A stretch of 64,000 nucleotides of DNA from CAIYUC01 sp963682005 (GTDB lineage: Bacteria > Bacteroidota > Bacteroidia > Bacteroidales > FEN-979): assembly GCA_963682005.1 (NCBI GenBank), contig OY820914.1:310001-374000 (forward strand). Reading direction: 5' to 3'. The translations under genes were made by a program, and so were the position numbers. This document shows positions 51,082 to 59,216 of this stretch, piece by piece (the first letter of the stretch is position 1; each line of letters opens with the position of its first letter). Below the pieces are notes generated by a model, which was given only the letters and a program-made list of their open reading frames with translations, had not been told where the DNA came from and ran no database searches.

Positions 51082-53415
51082 ATGACAATTAAGAGGCTTC
51101 TTTTTACCCTGTTGATTTTCTTTCTTTTTTTCAACGTAAAGCATTCCGGACTGTTTGCACAAACCGGAGCCATCCGCGGGTTCGTTTATGAAAGTGAATC
51201 CGGTGAACCGGTGATCTTTACAAATGTTTACCTCTACAAAACAACATATGGTGCGGCCACAGATGTCAACGGCTATTTTGCCATCACCAAGATCCCGCCG
51301 GGAACGTATACACTAATGGTCACTTACCTGGGTTTCGATACCCTGAAAATGCCTATCACACTAAAGGCAAACGATCTTCTTTCCAAGAAACTCTACCTGA
51401 AAAAAGGAGCGGTAAACCTTTCCGAAATCAGCGTTTCCGCTACAAGAGAGAATAAAAAGGTTGAAACTCAGACATCCATCATCAAGATCACCCCGAAGGA
51501 GATTTCACAGATCCCGACCATCGGGGGACAACCTGACCTTGCACAATACCTCCAGGTACTGCCGGGCGTAATATTCACCGGTGACCAGGGAGGACAACTT
51601 TACATACGCGGCGGACCTCCCATCCAGAATAAGGTTTTACTCGACGGGATGACTGTTTATAATCCATTTCATTCCATCGGACTTTTTTCGGTTTTTGATG
51701 TCGATATCATCAAGAATGTGGATGTCTATACAGGTGGATTCGGGGCCGAATACGGGGGAAGGATCTCCTCTGTGATGGATATCACCACCCGCGACGGGAA
51801 CAAGAAAAGGATCTCCGGGAAAGCGGATGCTAGCACTTTTGGAGCGAAACTATTGATCGAAGGACCTCTAGCCAGGCAAAAGGATGAAGACGGAACGAGC
51901 GCGTCCTTCATTTTCTCGATAAAAAATTCATACCTGAAAGAATCATCAAAGATTTTTTACACCTACATCAACGAAGATGGGTTGCCGTATAATTATCTTG
52001 ATATTTATGGCAAGATCTCCATTAATGCCGCCAATGGAAGTAAAATCAACTTTTACGGTTTTGACTTCACGGATAAAGTGCAATACAAAGTGCTCCAGAA
52101 TTACAACTGGTCGAACTACGGCGGAGGAGGGAACTTCATTGTTATTCCCGGGAAAACGGCCGTCCTGCTTGAGGGATATTTTAACTACTCGAAATACAGC
52201 GTTAACCTTGAACAGGCAGATGTATCACCGAGGACAAGCTCTATCGGAGGCTTTGATGCAGGATTGAACTTCACCTATTACTTCGGCAAGAATGCCCTGA
52301 AATACGGCATCGACTTTGCCGGCTACAATACCACTTTCGACTTCTTCAATTCTGTTGGAATGAAGATCAATTACGATCTCAATTCCACTGAAATTGCCGG
52401 GTTTGTAAAATATAAGTGGCTTTTGGGAAAGTTCATCATTGAGCCGGGTTTGCGCCTCCAGTATTATGCTTCCCTGTCTGAAGTTTCCCTTGAACCCAGG
52501 ATCTCCGCCAAATACAATATCGCAGATAATTTCAGGCTGAAAATGGCTGCCGGGATCTATTCCCAGAACCTGATGAGCACTACCTATGACTTAGATGTGG
52601 TCAATCTTTTTACCGGGTTCCTCACCGGAATCGACAACCTTCCGGATTCACTCATGGGCAAACTGGTCAAAACAAATCTTCAGAAGTCAGATCAGGTCGT
52701 TTTTGGTTTTGAATGGGATCTGACAAGGAATATTTCGATGAATGTTGAAGGTTACTACAAATATTATCCCCAGCTCACTACACTCAACAGGAATAAGCTA
52801 TACAATGACCAGTCTCCGTATGACGATCCGAGTTCTTCATACTATAAGCCGGACTACCTCAGGAAAGATTTTATCGTTGAGAAAGGGGATGCTGAAGGGG
52901 TGGATTTTTCCCTGAAATATGCCTCAACAAATTTCAGTATATGGGCAGTTTATTCCTTGTGCTTCATTCACCGGCAAAATGATATTCAAACATATGTACC
53001 GCCTTATGACAGGAGGCACAATATCAATATTACCGGCACCTATCTCCTGGGAAAAAAACAGACCTGGGAATTTGATGTGAGGTATAATTTCGGTTCCGGA
53101 TTCCCGTTCACACAAACCCAGGGGTTTTATGAATCGCTTACGTTTAATGACCTAACAACCAATGTGACAACGAGCAACGGCTCGCTAGGCATTGTTTATG
53201 CCGGCTTCGACAAGGGACGTCTGCCTTATTACAGCAGGCTTGATGTAAACTTTAAAAAGAAGTTCAACCTTGGAAAATACACGAAACTCGAGGTGGATCT
53301 TAGTGTGACCAATGTACTGAACCAGAACAATATCTTCTATTTTGACCGGGTATCATATACCGAAATAGATCAAATGCCCATCATGCCGAGTTTAGGCCTT
53401 AGTTTTAGTTTTTAA
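51082..53415 (+). CDS. TonB-dependent receptor with carboxypeptidase-like N-terminal domain
   Basis: The 777-residue outer-membrane receptor has a signal peptide (residues 1-28; FFLFFNVKHSGLFAQ). The CarboxypepD_reg-like domain (GAIRGFVYESESGEPVIFTNV to about 105) precedes the plug (GGQPDLAQYLQVLPGVIFTGDQGGQLYIRGG, NKVLLDGMTVYNPFHSIGLFSVFDVD) and a barrel ending QMPIMPSLGLSFSF with the aromatic terminal residue. The VFDVDIIKNVDVYTGGFGAEYGGRISSVMDI block is typical of Bacteroidota receptors of the ferric/organic ligand class. No SusD follows; deoC is 17 bases downstream, likely unrelated in function. Substrate unknown. Confidence 0.9.
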   Translation: MTIKRLLFTLLIFFLFFNVKHSGLFAQTGAIRGFVYESESGEPVIFTNVYLYKTTYGAATDVNGYFAITKIPPGTYTLMVTYLGFDTLKMPITLKANDLLSKKLYLKKGAVNLSEISVSATRENKKVETQTSIIKITPKEISQIPTIGGQPDLAQYLQVLPGVIFTGDQGGQLYIRGGPPIQNKVLLDGMTVYNPFHSIGLFSVFDVDIIKNVDVYTGGFGAEYGGRISSVMDITTRDGNKKRISGKADASTFGAKLLIEGPLARQKDEDGTSASFIFSIKNSYLKESSKIFYTYINEDGLPYNYLDIYGKISINAANGSKINFYGFDFTDKVQYKVLQNYNWSNYGGGGNFIVIPGKTAVLLEGYFNYSKYSVNLEQADVSPRTSSIGGFDAGLNFTYYFGKNALKYGIDFAGYNTTFDFFNSVGMKINYDLNSTEIAGFVKYKWLLGKFIIEPGLRLQYYASLSEVSLEPRISAKYNIADNFRLKMAAGIYSQNLMSTTYDLDVVNLFTGFLTGIDNLPDSLMGKLVKTNLQKSDQVVFGFEWDLTRNISMNVEGYYKYYPQLTTLNRNKLYNDQSPYDDPSSSYYKPDYLRKDFIVEKGDAEGVDFSLKYASTNFSIWAVYSLCFIHRQNDIQTYVPPYDRRHNINITGTYLLGKKQTWEFDVRYNFGSGFPFTQTQGFYESLTFNDLTTNVTTSNGSLGIVYAGFDKGRLPYYSRLDVNFKKKFNLGKYTKLEVDLSVTNVLNQNNIFYFDRVSYTEIDQMPIMPSLGLSFSF

Positions 53416-53432
53416 GTTTAATCGCCCTTACG

Positions 53433-54266
53433 ATGTCGCATTCCAATCTCATGATTGATCCTGATTCCATTGCATTAAAGATCCGGGAACTGGATTCTAT
53501 TCCTTTGCCTCCGGGGGAAAAGACCCGTATCCTCAAGCTGATCCTGTCGCTGATCGATCTCACGACACTTGAAGGCACCGACAATGAGGCCAGGATCAAT
53601 TCTCTTTGCAACAAAGCAATCCTGCCTGCAACTTTAAACCTGCCATTCCCGGCGGCCGTGTGCGTTTACCCTCCGTTCGTCAGAATTGCAAAAAAACAAC
53701 TTTCCGGGACTTCAGTCCGGGTTGCATCAGTTGCAGGAGCCTTCCCCAGCGGCCAGTCTCCACTCCATGTTCGGGTGGAAGAAGTAAAATATGCTGTTGA
53801 TGAAGGTGCTGATGAGATCGATATGGTGATCTCCCGGGGAAAATTCCTTGAAGGCAATGATTCTTTTGTCACCCATGAAATCGAAGAAATTAAGAAAGCC
53901 GCCGGAAATTCACACCTGAAAGTAATCCTGGAAACAGGGGAGATCGGCAGCCTGATGAATATCCGGAAAGCATCACAGATAGCAATCGAAGCAGGGGCCG
54001 ACTTCATTAAAACCTCCACCGGAAAAGTTTCACCAGCAGCAACTACAGATGCAGTATGGGTTATGGCAGAAACAGTCAGAGATCACTTTCAAAAAAGCGG
54101 GAAGAAAATCGGGATCAAGCCGGCAGGCGGGATCTCCACCGCTGACCAGGCTGTTTCATATATCAGGATTATCCGTCATCTGCTTGGAGAAGAATGGCTT
54201 TATCCAGGTTTATTCCGTTTTGGTGCAAGCCGGTTGTTTGATAACATCCTTAAAGAGTTCGAATGA
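53433..54266 (+). CDS. deoC: Deoxyribose-phosphate aldolase
   Basis: The 277-residue class I aldolase splits deoxyribose 5-phosphate to acetaldehyde and glyceraldehyde 3-phosphate. Lys193 in ADFIKTSTGK forms the Schiff base, Lys229 in GIKPAGGI and Asp130 (DEIDMV) complete the active site, and VASVAGAFPSGQSP is the conserved segment near residue 98. It is longer than E. coli DeoC at the N-terminus by a helical extension, common in this phylum. It acts in deoxynucleoside salvage, in line with the nucleoside phosphorylase at 3277. It begins 17 bases after the receptor stop, so both may be co-transcribed. Confidence 0.95.
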   Translation: MSHSNLMIDPDSIALKIRELDSIPLPPGEKTRILKLILSLIDLTTLEGTDNEARINSLCNKAILPATLNLPFPAAVCVYPPFVRIAKKQLSGTSVRVASVAGAFPSGQSPLHVRVEEVKYAVDEGADEIDMVISRGKFLEGNDSFVTHEIEEIKKAAGNSHLKVILETGEIGSLMNIRKASQIAIEAGADFIKTSTGKVSPAATTDAVWVMAETVRDHFQKSGKKIGIKPAGGISTADQAVSYIRIIRHLLGEEWLYPGLFRFGASRLFDNILKEFE

Positions 54267-54377
54267 TCGTTGGGTTTTTGATAATTTTTTCATAATTTAG
54301 CTTATTCATCACAGTTACGGATTCTCATTCTTTGAATATTTGGAATTCATGTTTAACATTCTTTTAAAAGCAACCTT

Positions 54378-54785
54378 ATGAAAGCAGTAGTAAAAGCAAC
54401 CTTGCTCGTCACAGGGTTGATCATTTTATTGTCAGCCTGCGCAAAAACCGACAATCCTCAGCCATCTCCGACTGATGCAAGGGCCAAATTCCTGGGGGAC
54501 TGGAATGTGAACGAGCAAAAAAAGAAGCTGAATTACCAGGTTTCAATTACAGCAGATCCAAATTATTCTGACCGGGTGAGGATGGCGAATTTTGCAGCAA
54601 CAAATGCAACAGCTATTGCATCGGTTTCCGGGAATACGATCACGCTTCTTCCCAGCCAGAGCCTGGCAACGATAACGATCGTATCGGGAACGGGGACTTA
54701 TGCTTCGACGGGTAGCAGTTTTATTCTCTCCTACTCTTACATAGGATCTGACCAGGTGTCGGTGGTAGCAACGTTTACCAAGTAA
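54378..54785 (+). CDS. Small lipoprotein of unknown function
   Basis: The 135-residue protein starts with a lipoprotein signal (VVKATLLVTGLIILLSAC; LSAC lipobox, Cys at residue 21). The mature part begins AKTDNPQPSPTDARAKFLGDWNVNEQ, then short beta-rich stretches (SITADPNY, NTITLLPSQS, SSFILSYSYIGSDQVSVVATF). The FLGDW.V.E segment is like the start of lipocalin-type small Bacteroidota lipoproteins (lipocalin-like/YceI-like), but no family is certain. It is convergent with the DUF4296 gene, whose stop is only 18 bases away. Confidence 0.6.
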   Translation: MKAVVKATLLVTGLIILLSACAKTDNPQPSPTDARAKFLGDWNVNEQKKKLNYQVSITADPNYSDRVRMANFAATNATAIASVSGNTITLLPSQSLATITIVSGTGTYASTGSSFILSYSYIGSDQVSVVATFTK

Positions 54786-54803
54786 AAATCACAGGGACAG
54801 CAT

Positions 54804-55166
54804 CTATTTTTTAGGGTGAGCTTTGTCAGAAGTATCCAGGGTGGCAACTACTTCCTCGTACATTTTTGCAAAGGTTTCCGGATTTTGCTCATAATATTCC
54901 AGGTTCTTCCTGAATCGTTTTTCTGTACAGTGATACCTTGAAAAAAGCCTGTCGTAATAGAAATCCCGCATCCTGGTTACATTCTTCCCTCTTGCAACGT
55001 CAAGTTGCAGGAAAGCCTCAAGTACCTGTACATCTGACAGCATCCTGACCATTTCTTCCCTTGGAATAACAGAATCAGAACTCAGGCCTTCCGGTAACCG
55101 TGCGCTGTTCTCCCTGCGGCAACCCGCCAAAAGGATGAGGAATGACAAGAGAAAAAGGTATCGCAT
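54804..55166 (-). CDS. DUF4296 lipoprotein
   Basis: The 120-residue protein has a lipobox LLAGC (Cys at residue 16) and a mature helical domain with PREEMVRMLSDVQVLEAFLQLD and YYDRLFSRYHCTEKRFRKNLEYYEQNPE, the hallmark of DUF4296. It ends TSDKAHPKK. Function is not known; the family is restricted to Bacteroidota and often lies near cell-envelope genes. Here it is 6 bases after the OmpH-like gene and probably in one operon with recQ and that gene. Confidence 0.85.
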   Translation of the reverse strand: MRYLFLLSFLILLAGCRRENSARLPEGLSSDSVIPREEMVRMLSDVQVLEAFLQLDVARGKNVTRMRDFYYDRLFSRYHCTEKRFRKNLEYYEQNPETFAKMYEEVVATLDTSDKAHPKK

Positions 55167-55172
55167 TGATCC

Positions 55173-55877
55173 CTACTTTTTCTTTTCCGAATATTCCTTG
55201 TTCAGGGCGTTCAGGACTTCTCTTGTGATATCAAGTGAATCACTTGCTACAAGGATCTCTCCGGCCGTCTTGAATCCGAGAATATAATCAAAATTGAAGT
55301 GGCGGTTATACCTCTTCAGGAAGTTGGTGACGGTATCGAGCAGCCTGAGGTTCATGGCAAGTTCCTTTTCGGCCACCTGCTGGGTGTACCTGTCCTTCTT
55401 CTCAAGGAGAGCCTGCTGTTTCTGCATCAGTGCCTCATAAACGATCTTTGCCCTTTCCTCCGTTATTGTATTCGCTCCGACCTGCTTCTGAAAGTCAGCT
55501 GCTTCTTTCTCAAATGCTGATTGTTCTCCAAGGATCTCCGCCTGGAGTTTCTTTCCTGTTCCTTCCAGGTCATTTTTCAGCATACGTACAAATTCGTATT
55601 TCGAATTCAGGGAATCGATATTTACATAAACAACCTTCATGGCTTTCCCGTTTACTTTCTGAAAGGCCATAGGAATTGCAACCTGTTCGGTTTTTTTTGC
55701 CGTAAAAAACAGGATGTAAAGAATGACCATGCCGATAAGCAAAATGCCATTCAGCACCAGGCTGATCTTCAGAAGGTCCGTTTTAGGCCTTGGGGGTTCT
55801 TCGATAAAAGTTTCCGTGGAAAAAATTTCCTCACCCGCCTGAGGAATTTCAGGTTGAATGTTGTTTTCGTCTTGCAT
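55173..55877 (-). CDS. OmpH/Skp-like protein with N-terminal membrane anchor
   Basis: The 234-residue protein has an acidic N-terminus (1-30) and a single transmembrane helix at about 39-60 (SLVLNGILLIGMVILYILFF), without a cleavable signal peptide. The periplasmic part begins VAIPMAFQKVNGKAMKVVYVNIDSLNSKYEFV and continues as a long Gln/Lys/Glu-rich coiled coil (about 100-185) with TITEERAKIVYEALMQKQQALLEKKDRYTQQV, as in OmpH/Skp chaperones of outer-membrane proteins. In E. coli Skp is soluble; this anchored version would sit on the inner membrane. It is 10 bases downstream of recQ and 6 bases upstream of the DUF4296 gene. Confidence 0.78.
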   Translation of the reverse strand: MQDENNIQPEIPQAGEEIFSTETFIEEPPRPKTDLLKISLVLNGILLIGMVILYILFFTAKKTEQVAIPMAFQKVNGKAMKVVYVNIDSLNSKYEFVRMLKNDLEGTGKKLQAEILGEQSAFEKEAADFQKQVGANTITEERAKIVYEALMQKQQALLEKKDRYTQQVAEKELAMNLRLLDTVTNFLKRYNRHFNFDYILGFKTAGEILVASDSLDITREVLNALNKEYSEKKK

Positions 55878-55887
55878 ACAATGGATT

Positions 55888-58089
55888 TTAATTACCTAAT
55901 TCGGACATGAATTTGATTCGCATCAGGCGGATCTCCTCTTCGGTGAACTCATCTTCGCCTAACTCCCTCAATGCTTCATCAACAGAGTCGGATTCAGCTT
56001 CACGGAAGTATTCGAAGATCTCTTCCTGGTGGTAGGGATCAATAAATTCATCAATATAATAGTTGACGTCGATCTTCGTCCCTGACGCCACAATGGACTC
56101 TATTTCGGAAAGAAGTTCACCAAAATTAAGATTTTTGGCATATGCGATGTCTTCAAGTGATATCTTCCGGTCGATGTTCTGGATGATGTAAACTTTCAAT
56201 CCGGACTTGTTAACGACCGATTTAACGACCATATCCATCGGTCGGATGATCTCATTTTCCTCCACATATTCTTTGATGAGATCGAGGAACGGCTTGCCAT
56301 ATTTCTGGGCTTTTCCGGAGCCGACACCGGTAATCTGTTTGAGTTCCTCATACGTGACCGGGTACTGGATAGCCATGTCTTCGAGGGAAGGATCCTGAAA
56401 GATGACAAAGGGAGGCAGCTTTTCCTTTCTTGAAATTTCTTTCCTGAGATCCTTTAAAAGTGAGAAAAGGGTTTTATCGGCCGTACTGACCTTCGATCCC
56501 ATTGCGGCGAAAAATTCATCTTCCTCGATATTCTCAAAATCATGGTCATCAACGAGCATGATCGAATACGGCTTTTTAAGGAATTTCTGGCCCTCGGGGC
56601 TGATTTTCAGGATCCCGTAATTCTCAATGTCTTTAAGCAACAGCCTTTCGATCAATGTCTGCCGGATCACGGCATTCCAGAATTTTTCATCCTTGTCGGA
56701 ACCGGTACCGAAAACATCCAGCTTATTATGCTTGTATGATTTTATTGTGGCTGTACTTTTCCCCAGGATGATATTGATAATGTGCTTTTGCTTGAATTGT
56801 TGCTTTACCGCAATAACCGTATCCAATGCGACTTTTACATATTGCTTGCCTTCAAACCGTTTCTTTGGATGGAGGCAGTTGTCGCAGTTCTGGCAATTGT
56901 CTTCCTTCATCACTTCCCCGAAATAATGAAGCAGCTGCTTCCTGCGGCACACAGAAGATTCGGCATATGCAACTGTTTCAAGGAGCAATTGCTTGGCAAT
57001 TTCCTGTTCTGCAACAGGTTTACCTTTCATGAATTTTTCGAGCTTCTGGATATCATCGTAACTGTAAAAGGCTACGCAATTTCCTTCTCCATCGTCCCTG
57101 CCGCCTCGTCCGGTTTCCTGGTAATACCCTTCAAGACTCTTCGGCATGTCATGATGAATAACATATCTGACATCCGGTTTGTCGATCCCCATTCCGAATG
57201 CGATCGTGGCAACGATCACATCCACCTCTTCCATCAGGAATTTATCCTGGTTTTGCCTGCGTGTTACCGGGTCCAGGCCTGCATGGTATGGCAATGCCTT
57301 GATTCCGTTGACGACCAGTGATTCGGCAAGTTCCTCCACTTTTTTCCTGCTCAAACAGTAAATTATCCCCGATTTCCCCTGGTTCGACTTGATGAATTTG
57401 ATGATATCTTTAACAACATTCTTTGTCTTGGGCCTGACTTCATAGTAAAGATTCGGACGGTTGAACGATGACTTGAACAGCGTTGCATCCATCATATTCA
57501 GGTTTTTCTGAATATCCTGCTGAACCTTAGGTGTTGCAGTTGCTGTAAGCGCAATGACGGGCACCTTCTGCCCTATTGCATCGATGATGGGCCGTAACCG
57601 CCTGTATTCAGGCCTGAAATCATGTCCCCATTCAGAGATACAATGCGCCTCATCAATGGCATAGAAAGAGATCTCAATGCTTTTCAGGAAGTCGATGTTC
57701 TCTTCTTTCGTGATGGTTTCCGGTGCTACATAAAGCAGTTTTGTCTTGCCCTTAACGATATCTTTCTTGACCTGGATGATTTCCTGCTTGCTTAAAGAGG
57801 AATTCATGAAGTGTGCTACATCCGATTCTGTTCCGAAACTACGGATCGAATCGACCTGGTTCTTCATAAGAGCGATAAGGGGCGAAATGATGATGGCCGT
57901 TCCCGGCTTGGTCATAGCCGGCAACTGGTAGCAGAGGGACTTCCCTCCACCCGTCGGCATAATTACGAACGTATCTTTATTATCAAGTACATTCTTTATA
58001 ATAGCTTCCTGATTACCCTTAAAACTGTCAAATCCAAATACCTTCTTAAGTATATCGTGTAGTTGATACTCGCCCTTTTTCGACGCCAT
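55888..58089 (-). CDS. recQ: ATP-dependent DNA helicase RecQ
   Basis: The 733-residue 3'-to-5' helicase has FVIMPTGGGKSLCYQLPA (Walker A), FYAIDEAHCISEWGHDFRPEY (DEAH box), and motif VI GYYQETGRGGRDD. The RecQ zinc-binding region contains CRRKQLL..., CQNCDNC, and an HRDC domain (about residues 530-610) follows. A C-terminal tail with REAESDSVDEALRELGEDE completes it, longer than E. coli RecQ. It acts in recombination and fork repair in the cytoplasm. It is the first gene of recQ-OmpH-like-DUF4296, an arrangement that is not functionally obvious. Confidence 0.96.
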   Translation of the reverse strand: MASKKGEYQLHDILKKVFGFDSFKGNQEAIIKNVLDNKDTFVIMPTGGGKSLCYQLPAMTKPGTAIIISPLIALMKNQVDSIRSFGTESDVAHFMNSSLSKQEIIQVKKDIVKGKTKLLYVAPETITKEENIDFLKSIEISFYAIDEAHCISEWGHDFRPEYRRLRPIIDAIGQKVPVIALTATATPKVQQDIQKNLNMMDATLFKSSFNRPNLYYEVRPKTKNVVKDIIKFIKSNQGKSGIIYCLSRKKVEELAESLVVNGIKALPYHAGLDPVTRRQNQDKFLMEEVDVIVATIAFGMGIDKPDVRYVIHHDMPKSLEGYYQETGRGGRDDGEGNCVAFYSYDDIQKLEKFMKGKPVAEQEIAKQLLLETVAYAESSVCRRKQLLHYFGEVMKEDNCQNCDNCLHPKKRFEGKQYVKVALDTVIAVKQQFKQKHIINIILGKSTATIKSYKHNKLDVFGTGSDKDEKFWNAVIRQTLIERLLLKDIENYGILKISPEGQKFLKKPYSIMLVDDHDFENIEEDEFFAAMGSKVSTADKTLFSLLKDLRKEISRKEKLPPFVIFQDPSLEDMAIQYPVTYEELKQITGVGSGKAQKYGKPFLDLIKEYVEENEIIRPMDMVVKSVVNKSGLKVYIIQNIDRKISLEDIAYAKNLNFGELLSEIESIVASGTKIDVNYYIDEFIDPYHQEEIFEYFREAESDSVDEALRELGEDEFTEEEIRLMRIKFMSELGN

Positions 58090-58154
58090 TTTGAACTCCG
58101 ATTAATTTTCGTACTTTTGAGGATCAATTTTACTGATTTTAACCCCCTCTAATA

Positions 58155-58162
58155 CAAATATA
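58155..58162 (-). promoter_or_regulatory. Candidate -7 box of recQ
   Basis: On the minus strand this is TATATTTG, matching TAnnTTTG, 66 bases upstream of the recQ ATG. A TTG lies 22 bases upstream on that strand, slightly beyond the usual spacing, so confidence is low. Confidence 0.35.
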
Positions 58163-58210
58163 ATAACAATCAAAGATTTTAAAACAACTTTTTTTTAAAA
58201 AAATTGTGTT

Positions 58211-59176
58211 TTGAAAGATTATAACGCCATTAAGGAAATCGCTTTAACCACAATTGGCGATGAAGCAGAAGCTATAACGGCCCTGAAAAACTCGGTCAAT
58301 GACGATTTCGTAAAATGTGTTGAGGTTATTTACAAGTCAAAGGGGAGGGTGATTGTGACCGGGATCGGGAAAAGCGCGATCATCGGATCGAAGATCGTGG
58401 CCACCCTGAACTCCACCGGTACACCAGCGATTTTTATGCATGCAGCCGATGCCATCCATGGCGACCTTGGAGCGATCCAGAAGGAGGATATCATTATCTG
58501 CCTTTCGAAAAGCGGAGAAACCGATGAGATCAAAGTGCTAGTCCCCCTGTTGAAACTACATGGCAGCCTGTTGATCGCCATAGTCGGCAATACCAATTCA
58601 TACCTCGCAAAACAGGCTGATTATATTATTGATTCCACTGTGAAAAAGGAGGCCTGCCCGAATAACCTTGCACCGACATCCAGCACAACGGCACAACTCG
58701 TCATGGGTGATGCGCTGGCCGTGTGCCTGCTTGAATGCCGGGGATTTACCATGAGTGATTTTGCCAGGTACCATCCCGGCGGAGCACTCGGAAGACGACT
58801 TTACCTGAAAGTCTCGGATATTTACCCGAACAACCAGGCACCAAAGGTAAGTGCAGGCGATGATGTGCGGTCAGTGATCATGGAGATCTCGTCCAAAAGG
58901 CTCGGTGCAACAGCAGTTCTTGATGAAGGAAAACTGATCGGGATCATTACCGACGGAGACCTCAGGAGAATGCTTGAGAAAAATGCGGATATCGCCCATA
59001 TCACAGCACGGGAGATCATGAGCAGGAATCCCAAAACCACCGGACCGGATACACTCGTTGTGAATGCGCTGAATCTGATGCAAACCAACAACATCACCCA
59101 GCTCCTCGTGTGTGAGAATGGCACCTACCTTGGGGTCATTCATCTACATGATATTTTAAAGGAAGGTATCATATAA
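58211..59176 (+). CDS. kpsF: KpsF/GutQ family D-arabinose-5-phosphate isomerase
   Basis: The 321-residue cytoplasmic enzyme converts ribulose 5-phosphate to arabinose 5-phosphate, the first step to KDO of lipopolysaccharide. An N-terminal SIS domain (GIGKSAIIGSKIVATLNSTGTPAIFMHAADAIHGDLGAI; SKSGETDE) is followed by two CBS domains (about 195-320, e.g. GKLIGIITDGDLRRML). It starts at a TTG because an in-frame TAA lies at 58196 and no ATG or GTG precedes a plausible start. It is divergent from recQ, and the downstream genes belong to the envelope, in keeping with LPS synthesis. Confidence 0.93.
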   Translation: MKDYNAIKEIALTTIGDEAEAITALKNSVNDDFVKCVEVIYKSKGRVIVTGIGKSAIIGSKIVATLNSTGTPAIFMHAADAIHGDLGAIQKEDIIICLSKSGETDEIKVLVPLLKLHGSLLIAIVGNTNSYLAKQADYIIDSTVKKEACPNNLAPTSSTTAQLVMGDALAVCLLECRGFTMSDFARYHPGGALGRRLYLKVSDIYPNNQAPKVSAGDDVRSVIMEISSKRLGATAVLDEGKLIGIITDGDLRRMLEKNADIAHITAREIMSRNPKTTGPDTLVVNALNLMQTNNITQLLVCENGTYLGVIHLHDILKEGII

Positions 59177-59216
59177 AGAACACTTTCCGGCAAATTTTGA
59201 TATGACAGGTTGAAAC

